Positions 23,801 through 34,867 of a DNA stretch of 64,000 nucleotides are shown here, in pieces. This DNA is from Scatophagus argus (lineage: Eukaryota; Chordata; Actinopteri; Scatophagidae). The stretch is taken from assembly GCF_020382885.2 (NCBI RefSeq), contig NC_058494.1:28313225-28377224 (forward strand), read 5' to 3'. A model generated the notes under the pieces. The model saw nothing but the letters and a program-made list of their open reading frames with translations, had not been told where the DNA came from and ran no database searches. A program made the position numbers and the translations under genes. Within the stretch, counting starts at the first letter, position 1, and each line of letters starts with the position of its first letter.

Positions 23801-24899
23801 GCTTCCAAACTTTCCATAACCTGATTGATGAGCAGATCCACACGACCTGAACAGATCAGTAAAGTGATGGCACAAACTGTACAGCAGAAAGAAGAGATGC
23901 TACACTTTAATATTTTGTTTCCTTCATAACTAAACCCTTTCAACATTATTATCTTATTACTGTGTGGCTCAGGGAGATGATTTGCTGTTTTGTTAACACA
24001 GTGACAATACAAATTACTACAACACAAACAATTTATTGTCATTATACTTAGTGTACAATGAAATTTGGTTGGTTCTGCCTAATGTGCTCACAACAATAAC
24101 ACGAGCACCATTCATGACAACATTCACATTCACATGTAACTAAACTATCGCACCGCGGTGAGGTATTGTCTTGTTTTGGGTTTTTGTCTCGTCATTTCCT
24201 GTTTTATTTTGAAAAGTAACTCTCCTCTCGTTTCAGGTCACTTGTCCTTCCTCGTGTCTCCAGCCTGATTGTTTCCACCTGTTTCCCATTACCCTCATGT
24301 GTTCAGATAGTCTGCGTTTCCCTTGTCTTGTGCCAGCTTGTCTCAAAGCTCTTTGTTGTATCCTCTGTTCAGAGTGACTTTTTGTTGTACTTTTCATAGC
24401 TCAGTTTAGTTACTTGTTAAATTTAGACTTAGATTATTTCCTCTTTAAAGTGGTTTTTTGTTCTTGATCTTTTGTTTAGTGAGTTTTTGGTTTTCCTCCG
24501 TTTGGAGTGATTTTTTTGTTCTGAGAAAGTAGTATTATTCCTCCCTTGGGAGCATTTTTTGTTCCGTAAATTCTTATAGCCTGTTTTCGTTTCTTCGTTT
24601 CTTTTGTTAATGTTTCATAGCCGTGGGTTCTCTTCTAGAGAAGAACTCATGTAAGGTTATTTACATAGCCTCTTGTTTTATCGCTCTGCCAAGAGGTATT
24701 GTCTCAGACTTCAATAATAAAGGCTGATCTTGTAACTCGAGTCTCTGCATCTGAGACTCGAGTGCTGAGCATGTTTATGTCAAGCTCCGAGCCCCAGCTT
24801 GACATAAACATGAAGTACAGAATAACAGATTAACAGACAACAATAACAGAACAAACAGTAAAGATAAATTGCACTGTCAGAACAGACATCTGACCTGAT

Positions 24900-24961
<62 letters not shown>

Positions 24962-25520
24962 TCCCTGGGGGTGAAATTGGGATAAGACACACAAGACTCT
25001 GCAATGTAGTTTTGCTGCCCTCTAGTGTTTGATGGCACTGCTGTTTTGACAGTTGCTCATTAACTCAGTTGGTTCAGCCAGTGAGATATGATATATTTTA
25101 TGTTGTATACAACAGAAACCACATCAGTGTTTGTCTTTATCTCTAACTCTCCTTCAGACTGAGTGACTGTAAGCTGTCAGAGAGAAGCTGTGAAGCTCTG
25201 TCCTCAGTTCTCAGCTCCCAGTCCTCTAGTCTGAGAGATCTGGACCTGAGTAACAACGACCTGCAGGATTCAGGAGCGAAGCTGCTGTCTGCTGGACTGA
25301 AGAGTCCAAACTGTCAGCTGGAGACTGTCAGGTCAGGATTCAGCTTTTCTTTAACAGATGTTTGTTTAAATAATGCAGGATGCAGTCACTGATGATGCTC
25401 ATATCTGTAGGAATTTTGTGCAGAATCTACTGATTTTACTGAGCAGCAATGATGCAACAGCTCTGTTTCTGTCCGTCTGTGTTAATGACAAATTTTGGTT
25501 ATTCGCACGGAAAATGTTGC

Positions 25521-25557
<37 letters not shown>

Positions 25558-26757
25558 TCCAGGTTGTCAGGCTGTATGATCACACAGGAAGGCTGTACTT
25601 CTCTGGCCTCAGCTCTGAGATCCAACCCCTCCCATCTGAGAGAGCTGGACCTGAGCTACAATCATCCAGGAGACTCAGGAGTGAGGCTGCTGTCTGCTGG
25701 ACTGGAGGATCCACACTGGAGACTGGACACTCTCAGGTATGACCAGACAACAAGAGCTCACACACTGTTTGTCTGTCACAGTGACAAGCTGAGGACTGAG
25801 TCTGTGTATGAAATGTGTTTTCTAAATGCAGCTGTTTTGTCTTCATGGTGGATCTGAGTGAAGGTTGATGAAGATCATTGATGAGGAAGCTTCTGAAGGT
25901 TCATTCTGACTTTGTTTCTTCCTCCAGGGTGGAACATGGTGGAGAGCAGAGGCTGAAACCTGGTCTGAGGAAGTGTAAGTGTGTGTTGACTTTGATTGAT
26001 GAAAACAAGGCAGCACATGTTAAAGTAGTTTCAGTCTAAAGCTTGTGTATCTGCATTCAGCTCTCAGTTTGATAGAAGATCCAACAAGATGAGTCAGTGT
26101 GAAGTTTTGATCTAATGAACAGTCAGTCTGTTAATGAAGCAACAAATGAAGCCATCAGGTGTGTTAGATGATAAACTGCTGCTGTATTGTGTCTTGTTCT
26201 CTCCATCAGGGGCCTGTGAACTCACAGTGGACACAAACACAGTAAACAGATTCCTCAAACTGTCTGACAACAACAGGAAGGTGACAGCAGTGAGAGAGAA
26301 GCAGCCTCATCCTGATCATCCAGAGAGGTTTGACTGCTGGCCTCAGCTGCTGTGTAGAACTGGACTGACTGGTTGCTGCTACTGGGAGGTCGAGTGGAGT
26401 GGAGAAGCTGAGATATCAGTGACTTACAGAGGAATCAGAAGGAAAGGAGACACTGCTGACTATTTGTTTGGAGGGAATAATCAGTCCTGGAGTCTGAGCT
26501 GCTCTGATGGTGGTTTCTCTGTCAGGCACAATAACAGAAGAACAGACCTCCTGTCCTCCTCCTCCTCCTCCTCCTCCTCTGTCTCTCACAGAGTTGCAGT
26601 GTATGTGGACTGTCCTGCTGGCACTCTGTCCTTCTACAGAGTCTCCTCTGACACACTGATCCACCTCCACACCTTCAACACCACATTCACTGAACCTCTT
26701 TATGCTGGATTCTGGCTCTGGTCATCAGGTTCCTCAGTGTCTCTGAGTTCAGTGTAG
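17825..26757 (+). CDS. NLR immune receptor: PYD-FISNA-NACHT-LRR-B30.2 (NLRC3-like/NLRP-like, fish NLR group)
   Basis: Cytosolic pattern-recognition receptor of the large fish-specific FISNA-NLR family. Exons inferred from GT/AG sites: 17825-18101, 19614-19676, 20577-22440, 23163-23336, 25158-25331, 25563-25736, 25928-25974 and 26210-26757. All phases agree and give about 1,106 residues. Exon 1 is a pyrin-type death fold ([16 protein letters not shown]). Exon 3 starts with the FISNA region, then NACHT with Walker A GIAGIGKT (about residues 216-223) and Walker [11 protein letters not shown] (about 305-314), then the NACHT-associated helices. Three 174-nt exons each encode a pair of leucine-rich repeats. 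A 47-nt linker leads to a PRY-SPRY (B30.2) domain with LDxN-like, WEVE and CYWE landmarks and a polyserine loop. The introns hold an LTR-like element, a solo LTR, a LINE tail and long TG repeats. Ligand unknown. Confidence 0.9.
18273..18614 (+). other. Unrecognised 113-codon open frame in NLR intron 1
   Basis: An open frame rich in Pro, Gly, Asp and Cys lies in the first intron of the NLR gene. I recognise no family, and no splice sites clearly connect it to the flanking exons. It may be a decayed exon, a transposon fragment or chance. Confidence 0.2.
18830..19560. repeat. Decayed interspersed-repeat sequence in NLR intron 1
   Basis: The segment includes A-rich TACTATATACA-type direct repeats near 18,808-18,850, AAATAAAT runs and a GATCACCGATCACGA-type stretch near 19,070-19,130 like many dispersed fish repeats. 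It holds no coding potential that I can support. Confidence 0.3.
22571..22975 (-). repeat. Probable LTR remnant in NLR intron 3
   Basis: A 405-bp segment that on the minus strand begins TGTCACG and ends TCTAACA, with a TTTATA box and a run of CACCTG motifs typical of fish LTRs. The flanks (CAAAG and TAAAC) are not a target duplication, so the boundaries or the copy's integrity are uncertain. Confidence 0.45.
23337..23635 (+). mobile_element. LINE 3' tail (Rex1/CR1-like)
   Basis: Short end of a LINE reading frame (AIRTLNS...) followed by a T-rich 3' UTR, GACAAATAAAG and a tail of ATTCTG repeats at about 23,609-23,627. The structure resembles the tail at 30.9-31.1 kb. The element is truncated to its last 300 bp or less and its left edge is unclear. 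Confidence 0.5.
24146..24804 (+). mobile_element. Solo LTR of a Sushi relative in NLR intron 4
   Basis: A 659-bp LTR related to that of the full Sushi element but on the opposite strand and clearly diverged. It starts TATCGCACCGCGGTGAGG and ends CCCAGCTTGACA. A perfect 5-bp target duplication, TAAAC, lies at 24,141-24,145 and 24,805-24,809. No internal sequence remains, so it is the usual product of LTR-LTR recombination. An AATAAA is present near 24,714. The last 35 bp contain an extra inverted copy of the LTR end plus flank. Confidence 0.88.
24902..24960 (+). repeat. (GT)n microsatellite in NLR intron 4
   Basis: About 29 uninterrupted GT units, potentially length-polymorphic and Z-DNA prone. 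Confidence 0.95.
25524..25556 (+). repeat. (TG)n microsatellite abutting an NLR 3' splice site
   Basis: About 16 TG units end six bases before the acceptor AG at 25,561-25,562 of the third LRR exon, taking the place of most of the polypyrimidine tract. Confidence 0.9.
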
Positions 26758-26783
26758 GAGGGAGAGTCTCCTCCTGTTAGAGG

Positions 26784-26822
<39 letters not shown>

Positions 26823-28086
26823 GTGTTGATTATCAGTGAGCAGAGATAAAGTCTTATCATCTCTCTGTTGGGAAACCACTTGGTTTATTATCATCAACAT
26901 GTGCAGAATCTCAGGGTCTGAAAACTCAGTTTGACTCAGTTTGAATGTTAAGTTGCATCACACGTGATGTTGTGTGGTCTGTGAGGCTGCGGTCCCATGA
27001 AGAGTTGGCATTTCATCCAAACTGTTGGCTTCATCACGAGGGGAGCACGAAGGTCTGGACTGGACCAGATTTACTGTCAGTCTGGACCTGGACCGTCCCT
27101 GAAGCTGTGCCTCTGACTGATGAGAAATGAAGAAACAGCTGCCATACTTATTGTCGAGTGTTTTTTCAGGGCAAGCTTTCCCACACTTGAAACAGGAAGG
27201 TCCTTTCAACCCCTGAAAACCAGACTCTGGACTTCACTCAGTTCACTTAACTTCACTTTATTTTAGAAGAATTGGTCACAGGTGAAAATCCTTTAGAAAC
27301 ACAGAAAACACACGATTCAGCAGTAGCTTCAAAGCAAATGTAACTCAATCAAACCAATAATTATTTGCATTTTAAATTTCTTCAGTATTAGATATTATGA
27401 TTCACACATTTTAACAGTTTTTCCTTTTCTTTTTTCATTTCACCATTTTACCAGTTTTTACGTTTTTACTTGATTACAATTTTACTCAAATAAAGTCGTG
27501 ACTTGCCTTCTGCTATCCATGAAATTCAACCCCCCACAGCATCGACGCGTCTTGCCACCAGCTAATGAATGCTAAACATAACTGACGCTAAACCAAACAA
27601 CTAAAGGACGAGCTGAAGCTAACCTGCTAGCTAACAGCCGTCTGAAATCGCTAACTAACCCTCTAAATACTGTAAATACAAAACTAACTATAAAATTAAC
27701 ACCAAAGTATCTATGCTAACGTTACCATGAAACAAGTCAGTCACAATATTAAACCCACGTAATCCACTCAAACTGCTCTCAGCGGTCACCTCAGTACAGG
27801 CGGAGGCAGGGGTGGTGTTGGTGACGTAGGCTGCCTCCAAAACGTCACCTGCCTCCAGCTCAGCCACTCACAGAATTCAGTTGTAATAGCAGGTTTCACC
27901 CTGTAGAGGGCAGTCGCTACGCACATTCATAACAAACAGAAAATTCAAATACTTTACACTAAAATGTCAAGATTTGGACCGGAATCAATGAGTGACATGA
28001 CTAAATATCTATTTAGATTGATTTTCAGCAGAAAAAAGTGGTTTAGGGGTTTAGTTACCCTTTAAACATTTTTGTTTAAAGGTGCT
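26758..28086. other. NLR 3' UTR and intergenic DNA
   Basis: No further gene recognised. An AATAAAG near 27,490 could end a long NLR 3' UTR. Several GCTAAC-type motifs around 27,560-27,720 belong to a dispersed fish repeat. Confidence 0.4.
26784..26820 (+). repeat. (CA)n microsatellite in the NLR 3' UTR
   Basis: About 18 CA units starting 27 bp after the NLR stop codon, hence within the 3' UTR if transcription continues. Confidence 0.9.
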
Positions 28087-28219
28087 CAGGAACTTGCAGG
28101 AACTACACCTGCACCACTGAGAGCATCTTGAGTGGGAGCATCACCACATGGATGGGCAGCTGCACAAAGCAGGACCTCTTGGCCCTCAGGAGGGAAGTCC
28201 GCTCAGCTGAGCGGACAAT
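28087..28219 (+). mobile_element. Left part of a LINE split by an L2 insertion (Rex1/CR1-like)
   Basis: The plus-strand frame through 28,125-28,215 (SGSITTWMGSCTK, LALRREVRSAERTI) matches the region just before the C-terminal end of a LINE reverse-transcriptase ORF. It stops at the start of the L2 tail at about 28,220 and resumes on the far side of the L2 at about 30,646. Confidence 0.6.
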
Positions 28220-28476
28220 TCAATTCAATTCAGTTTATTTCAATTCAATTCAGTTTATTTATATAGCGCCAATTCACAACAAAAGTTATCTCATGACACT
28301 TTCCAATTTGAGCAGGTCTAGACCAAACTCTTTAATTAAACTGTAAATAGAGAGAGCCCAACATTCCCCCTTGAGCAAGCACTTGGCGACAGTGGCGAGG
28401 AAAAACTGCCTTTTAGAAGGCAGAAACCTCAGAGCAGACCCCGGCTCAAGATGGGCGGCCATCTGCCTTGACCGGT

Positions 28477-28514
<38 letters not shown>

Positions 28515-30645
28515 AGGGAGAGAGGCAGAGGGGGTGGGGTGTGAGAGAAGGAGCACACAAGCAGAGATGCATAGCAGCAGTAATAATACCAGAAGTATCG
28601 GAAATGTAGATAATGATAATGACAATGAAGTATACAGAAGGTATTATGGTGATTTTGATAACAATGGTAGTAACAATAATGGTAGTAGCTGTACTGAGTC
28701 GTAACAGATTTAAATCAGATTATGACTAAACAGTAGTAATTGCAGTAGGTTTTGAGCAGGACGACAGCAGGACCGCAGCAGGAGGTCCAGTCATGATCGA
28801 TAGGAATCTGCGGGACAAGAAAGCACAAGGACTCCAGGGAAGAAGTTGAGTTAGTAATATGCATTAATGGGACATGAATGTGTGCAGAAGGAGAGGGAGA
28901 GGAAGAAAGAGCTCAGTGCGTCATGGGAGGGCCCCCGGCAGTCTAAGCCTATAGCAGCATAACTAGGGGCCGGCCTAGGCCAGCCCTAACTATAAGCTTT
29001 ATCAAAGAGGAAAGTTTTTAGTCTACTCTTAAATATAGAGAGGGTGTCCGCCTCCCGGACCGAAACCGGAAGATGGTTCCATAGTAGAGGAGCTTGATAA
29101 CTAAAGGCTCCGGTTCCCAATCTACTTTTGAGGACTCTAGGAACCACAAGTAGCCCTGCATTTTGGGAACGCAAAGTTCTGGTGGGATAATAGGATACTA
29201 TTAACTCTTTAAGATAGGATAGTGCCTGACCGTTCAGGGCTTTATAAGTGAGGAGGAGAATTTTAAAATCTATCCTGAATTTTACAGGTAGCCAATGTAG
29301 AGAACCCAGAACAGGAGAAATATGGTCTCTCATGCTGGTTCTTGTCAGTAGTCGTGCTGCAGCGTTCTGGATTAGCTGGAGAGTCTTTATGGATTTACTG
29401 GGGCAGCCTGATAGAAGGGAGTTACAGTAATCCAGTCTAGAGGTCATGAATGCATGGACTAATTTTTCTGCATCTTTCTGACTCAGGATGTGCCTAATCT
29501 TTGTGATATCGTGGAGGTGAAAGAATGCAGTCTTTGAAATATTTGCTATGTGCGAGTTAAAGGACATGTCCTGGTCAAAGATAACTCCTAAATTTCTTAC
29601 AGTGGAGCTTGAGGCCACGGCTAAGCCATCTGGCAATGCAATATCACTGCATAATTTGTTTCTAAGGTGTTCGGGGCCCAGAACAATAACTTCAGTTTTG
29701 TCTGAATTTAGAACTAGGAAATTGCAAGTCATCCAGGTTTTATGTCTTTAAGACATGCCTGAAGCTTGACTAGTTGATTTGTTTCATCTGGTTTCATTGA
29801 TAAGTACAATTGTGTGTCATCCGCATAACAATGAAAATGTATGGAGTGTTTCCTAATAATATCACCGATGGGGAGCATATAAAGGGTGAATAATATTGGC
29901 CCAAGGACAGAACCTTGGGGAACTCCATGACTAACTTTTGAAAGTGTGGACGATGTATCATTAACATGAACAAATTGAAATCGATCTGATAAATAAGACT
30001 GAAACCAGCTTAATGCAGTTCCTTTGATGCCAATTAGGTGTTCCAATCTGTGCAGTAATATAGAGTGGTCAATGGTGTCAAATGCAGCACTAAGGTCTAC
30101 CAGTACAAGGACAGAGATAAATCCCTTGTCTGATGCCAGGAGGAGGTCATTTGTGACTTTGACCAATGCTGTTTCTGTGCTATGATGAGCTCTAAAGCCA
30201 GATTGAAAAGTTTCAAATAAGTTATTATTTTGAAGAAAGTCATATAACTGATTGGCGACTGTTCTTTCAAGGATCTTGGAAAGAAATGGAAGGTTAGATA
30301 TTGGTCTATAGTTGCTTAAAACCTCTGGGTCAAGTGTGTGTTTTTTAAGGAGAGGTTTGACTACAGCTACTTTAAAGGACTGGGGTACATAGCCTGTTAT
30401 CAGGGACAGATTGATCATGTCTAATAGACAGGTGCTAAGTAAGGGTAAAGCTTCTTTGAGAAGGTTGGTAGGGATGGGGTCTAAGAGGCATGTTGTTGGC
30501 TTGGATGAACATTTAAGTGAGTATAACTGATCAGGGTCAATAGGTGAAAAGCAGTCAAAATGATTATCTGTTTCTACTGTTGGTTCTAAGACACTAATGT
30601 TTGATATTACATCAGTATCAGCTGAGGTCAGTAGGCGCTGAATCA
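28220..30645 (-). mobile_element. L2-clade LINE, 5'-truncated copy nested in another LINE
   Basis: The 3' tail at low coordinates repeats CAATTCAGTTTATTT before TATATAGCGCC. A 3' UTR with a GA microsatellite follows, then the reverse transcriptase C-terminus and core, running upstream to a 5' truncation near 30,645. No endonuclease or ORF1 remains. The copy is similar to the one at 8-10 kb but not identical. Confidence 0.8.
28482..28508 (+). repeat. (GA)n microsatellite in the L2 3' UTR
   Basis: About 13 GA units in the 3' untranslated part of the nested L2 copy. A similar GA run occurs near 8,271-8,281 in the first L2 copy, so it belongs to the element. Confidence 0.85.
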
Positions 30646-30673
30646 GAACAACTTTACCCGACCTGCAGGACAT
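28986..30673 (-). pseudogene. L2 reverse transcriptase with one frameshift
   Basis: The upstream frame (down to 29,729) has the N-terminal region with [57 protein letters not shown] and YADDTQLY. The downstream frame (29,732 to 28,986) continues with NFLVLNSDKTEVIVLGP, the thumb and the C-terminal end KTFLFDKAYS. The two overlap around 29,729-29,740, so a single small indel separates them. The region upstream of the reverse transcriptase is lost, and the element cannot move by itself. Confidence 0.8.
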
Positions 30674-31085
30674 TTACACCAAACGATGCAGGTCGAGAGC
30701 TGAGAAGATCCTCAGGCAGCCCCATCACCCCGGACACTCACTCTTCTCCCTGCTGCCATCAGGCCGTCGGTTCTGCTGCCTGAGAACCAACACTGAGAGG
30801 ATGAGGAGAAGCTTCTTCCTCCAGGCCATCCGTCTGCTCAACAGTGAGCGTTAATCTGGACAATCCTACTCCCACCTGCACTACATGTAAATACTGTACA
30901 TGTAAACACTGCACATTTTCACTTTTTTAATTTTATCATTTTTTTAATATAAGCGTTCTTTTTTTTACAATATTTAAATTTTTTACTTACCCATTTTTTG
31001 TTAGCAGGGACATAAAGAATTTCACTGCACATTGTACCGTGTTTGATTGTGTGTGTGACAAATAAACCTATCTTGTATCTTGTAA
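30646..31085 (+). mobile_element. Right part of the split LINE (3' end, Rex1/CR1-like)
   Basis: The plus-strand frame reads [15 protein letters not shown], then HPGHSLFSLLPSGRRF and FLQAIRLLNSER followed by TAA, the typical last residues of fish LINE ORF2. A T-rich 3' UTR and a tail with GACAAATAAACC follow, ending in repeated ATCTTGT units. Together with 28,087-28,219 it forms one interrupted element. Confidence 0.65.
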
Positions 31086-34000
31086 AAGCTGAATGTCTTC
31101 ATTCTTATTTTTCATCCACATAATAAAACTAAATCTTGACTCTGTGACAGTCACAGTAACATGCAGTAGTTTATACGAAACATCCAGTCTTCTTCTTCTT
31201 CATCATCTTCTTCTCTGTTCTTCTGTCTTCTTCTTCTTCTTCTGTCTTTGTCGTGTTGTCTCCACTTGCTGTGTGTCCTTCAGGGCTGCTGTACTGCAGC
31301 TGGATGTAAACAGGAAGAGGTTTAATAAAGTTTGAGTCACACGTGTCTGTCCCTGTCCTGATGTTAGAGTTGGTATGAAAGTCTGTAGTGATGTTGTTAC
31401 CACGAACAGGAACAGCCTCAACACGAGCTCCTGATTGGCTGCTCAGATCAGGAGGAAGCTGTCGTGTGTTTGACATCAGCACAGAACACAAAAGTAACCT
31501 CATTCAACTCGGTTCATTTCAGTTCTTTAAGAGTTCTCATTCTGGATTTGAGCTGTCCGGCTGTTAGTCGGCTGGCAGTAAAGACCAAACTGGTCCACAG
31601 CAGCAGCCTGGAGAAAAGCCGAGCTTCTCCAGGCTGCAGGTTGGCTGGATTCATCACCAGAACGAAGAATCACCGATTCATGTTTTCAAACTGCGCTGCT
31701 TCGTCTCTAATCTGTCCACCGAGAGGTCAGAGAGGGAAGACCAGGACCGACCTCAGACCTGTTGAGTCCTCTGTTGTTCAGCAGCAGCACTGAAATAAGC
31801 TTCCTGACACATTCTGACTGGAGGTTCTTCATGTTGATGTGTGTGACGACTCTTTTAATGTAGTCACACACGTGTCGTTTACAGGAAACGTGTGTTCATC
31901 CTTTGGCTTTGTGATGGACCTGGTCCAGTCGGCTGGCGGAGGTGAAGTCCTCTGAGGTGAGAGCCTCAGGATCTGAACTCACAAAGTCAAACACGTGTAC
32001 AAGCAGTGAATGACGTTTGTTTCCAGGTGTTTTCACGTTTGGGAACAAGTCTTCAGCTTCTTCAGGTGTTTAGCAGAAAGCTGTGATGCTGTTTCACTGT
32101 GAAGCTGCAGAAACCTCACGTAGATGAAGAAACTTCACCGACTTTCATCGGCTTTGGGGTGAGGAGGTAATGACTGAGTTTTCAGCTTCTGAGCAGACAC
32201 TGCAGGACTGCTGACACGTGCCTCAGCCTCAGCTGTGTTGTGTTACTGTTCATGTTGCTAACACGCTAACATGCTAACATGCTAACATGCTAAATGGCGA
32301 ACACCTGCTGATCTTCGTCCTGTTAGCATGTGAGCGTGTCAGACTCGTTCTGCCTCATTTCGCCTCCCACAGAGCAGAAAGTCAGCGAATGAAAGGACAA
32401 AGAAAACGTTTTGACAGAATTAGTGTTTATATCAGCTGTGATTCATCAGGGCTGACTTGAGTCGTCATCATCCAACACCAGGAGGAAGGCCAGTCTGAGC
32501 AGACTTCCTGTTGATCTGCTCTGAAGGTTGCACAGATGTCACACGGGACTCTTATCCCAGCATTCCTGCCTGTTGTGACCCGTTAGCTGTTAGCCGTTAT
32601 CTCCCCCACGTGTCGGCGGGGACGAGGAGCCGCTCGATGGCCCCGGGCCCCGCAGAGCCTTGTATGGCCATGGCCCACTGGGACAGCAGATAAGCAGCAG
32701 CTCGCAGGCAGCTACGCGGCCATGTTTAGAACAATGTCTGTTTCTGTTAAATTTAGAGCAGTTATCGCTCGCAGCTCTCCCTCCTGAACACATTCTCTTC
32801 TTCTGCTGCTGCTGTGCCAGGACCAGAGGTGAGTACCGGCTCAGAGAAGGGACAAAAAGCAGCAGATTTCACTGAGCTCATTCTTCTGCATTGCTGGGAA
32901 GAAGACGATGCTGTTGTACCCCTCAGGTAGTATTGAAGTACTGTTGCTGTGCAGTAGTAAAGTCCTGATCTCTGGGTGTTCAGCCTGGGTGAGTTATGTT
33001 AATGTTCTGTTAACGTTTGATGCAGATCTTAATGGTCAGAGCTGCTTAGCATGGACGCTCCAGAGGTTTTGCAGCTGTGAAGGAATGTTGTGTTGATGTC
33101 ACAACATCTTAATATTTCAGTGATGTGTTACTGTTGCACTGATGTTGTTGTCAGATGGCTGAAACAACACTGAGAAAAGTTTGACGCTTCAGTAGCAGGC
33201 TGACGTGAAACCTGAGATCTGGTGACCTCTAGTGGTGGTCGGGAGCTGGTTCGGACTGAAGCGCAGTGAACAATCAAGTGCAACCAACAGAAGTGCTCTG
33301 CACCCACACTGGGACTAAATGAATCCTCTGAATCTGTTTATGAAATGTGCTTTTAAAGGCACTCGGTTGTTTCAGAAATCAGAGCTGCCTGTTTGGGTTA
33401 ACACGGCGTCCAGGATGAGCTTCTGTTCTGCCTTCGTGTGCAGCAGCCAAACAACAGGAAGGTCCTGCAGAAAATCTTAAAGTTACCGCTAATGTTGACG
33501 TTACGAGTGCACACACCTGCAAGCTGTTTCTTCCCTACAGGCCCACACTTACAGGTAAACTACAGGTGAGCTCATCAGTCTGCCTTATAAAGGTGGAGAG
33601 CTGAACTTTAGAGAGGAGGTGTAGTTTCAGGTTAAAGATAATTAACTCCAAAGCCGAGTGAGACAGACAGCAGGAGGAAGGGGGTGGGGTGGGTGTGTGG
33701 GGGGGGCAGCAGGAGGAGCAGGGGGAGGAGGAGGAGGAGGAGGAGGAGGAGGAGCAGCAGCAGCAGGAGGAGGAGGAGGAGGTGAAGAGGGCAGGCAGAC
33801 AGCAGTGTGCTGTGCTGCTTTAGTTTGGCGTCATGTTGTTTCTGTTTCTCGTCTCCTCATCACCTGGCAGACCTTCGTCGTTCTTCTGGAGGAGCAGCAG
33901 TTGGTTTATTTCCAGAGTTTCTGCCTGCAGGATGAAAACTCTTCTGGGGTTTTTGTGGAGATTCTGATAAAAACTTCCTTCAGTGTTTTTCTCCTGTCAG

Positions 34001-34867
34001 ATACTGAAGCTGTGAGCTCTGGTAGGTTTCTGCATGTGGTGACAGCATTATGAAGATGTGCTACAGAGGTACTCGTGATACTCCTAATACTGTGGTAGGA
34101 TGAGTAGCACAGCAGTACTGAAGTCAGAATATTACAGTGATGTCATACTGGTGCAGAAAGTTACTTTAGTGCCCTTGAAAATATGCTGAGTTTAAGAAAA
34201 ACGTTTTTCTAAATAAAAAAATAAATGACAAATTCAGAACAAGTGCTATACATTATATAACAATATAAACCAGTCAGTCTGGTTCTAAAACAAAAGTACA
34301 TGAAGCTACATGAATACAGAAATTGAATGAAGGATTTCAGCAGACTGTATGTAGACTGTACGACTGGATCTGACACATCCTGTCTGCTCTGTGCTCACAT
34401 CACGTAAATGTTCTTTAGCTTTGGTTCTTCAGTTATTCTGTTTTCTTACTTTAATGTTCTGTCTCGAGTGACATTCGCAGTGGAAAGCAAAGCAACAATT
34501 TCACTGTGCAGAGAAGCCGTTTCTGTACTTTGAATCTGGAATCTATTGATTATCTATCAGTTATTGAACAAATCGTATATCAATTCCTGACCAAACAGTC
34601 CAAAGAGATCATGTGGTCTAATTAAAGACCCAAAATCATTCAGTTTTCAGTGATACAAACCAGGAAACACTGGAGACGCAAATGAGTTAACAGCTAGTAT
34701 TTACAGTTGATTCAGGACTTAGAGGATGAGTTATTGATTACCACAGTTTGTTTTCTTTGTTGGACTGAACAGAACAACAGTATAACGTTTGTGTAACCAG
34801 CATTAAGCAGCCTGTTTGCTCTGCAGTCTCAGAGAAATGGACACATGGAGAAGCCTGACAGGAGGAC
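31086..34867. other. Unassigned region upstream of the exchanger gene
   Basis: No coding gene can be supported. The stretch probably includes the promoter and non-coding first exon(s) of the exchanger gene, because its first coding exon at 35,404 begins with a splice acceptor. A GC-rich patch lies around 32,590-32,720. A perfect 12-bp inverted repeat (CAGCCTGGAGAA / TTCTCCAGGCTG) lies at about 31,602-31,635, a GCTAACAT tandem at 32,258-32,290, and a GGA-rich tract at 33.7 kb. Confidence 0.35.
33658..33790 (+). repeat. GGA/GCA-rich simple-sequence tract
   Basis: Purine-rich GGA and GCA runs. The open frames through it code only for glycine and alanine runs and are a by-product of the repeat. 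Confidence 0.85.

Noticed and set aside
31171..31503. 110-codon minus-strand frame near 31.3 kb
   Set aside because: The C-terminal third is a CTT-repeat translation (Lys/Glu runs); the rest shows no family and no adjoining exons could be traced.
33658..34053. 131-codon glycine/alanine-rich frame
   Set aside because: Explained by GGA/GCA repeats; the remainder has no similarity or gene structure.
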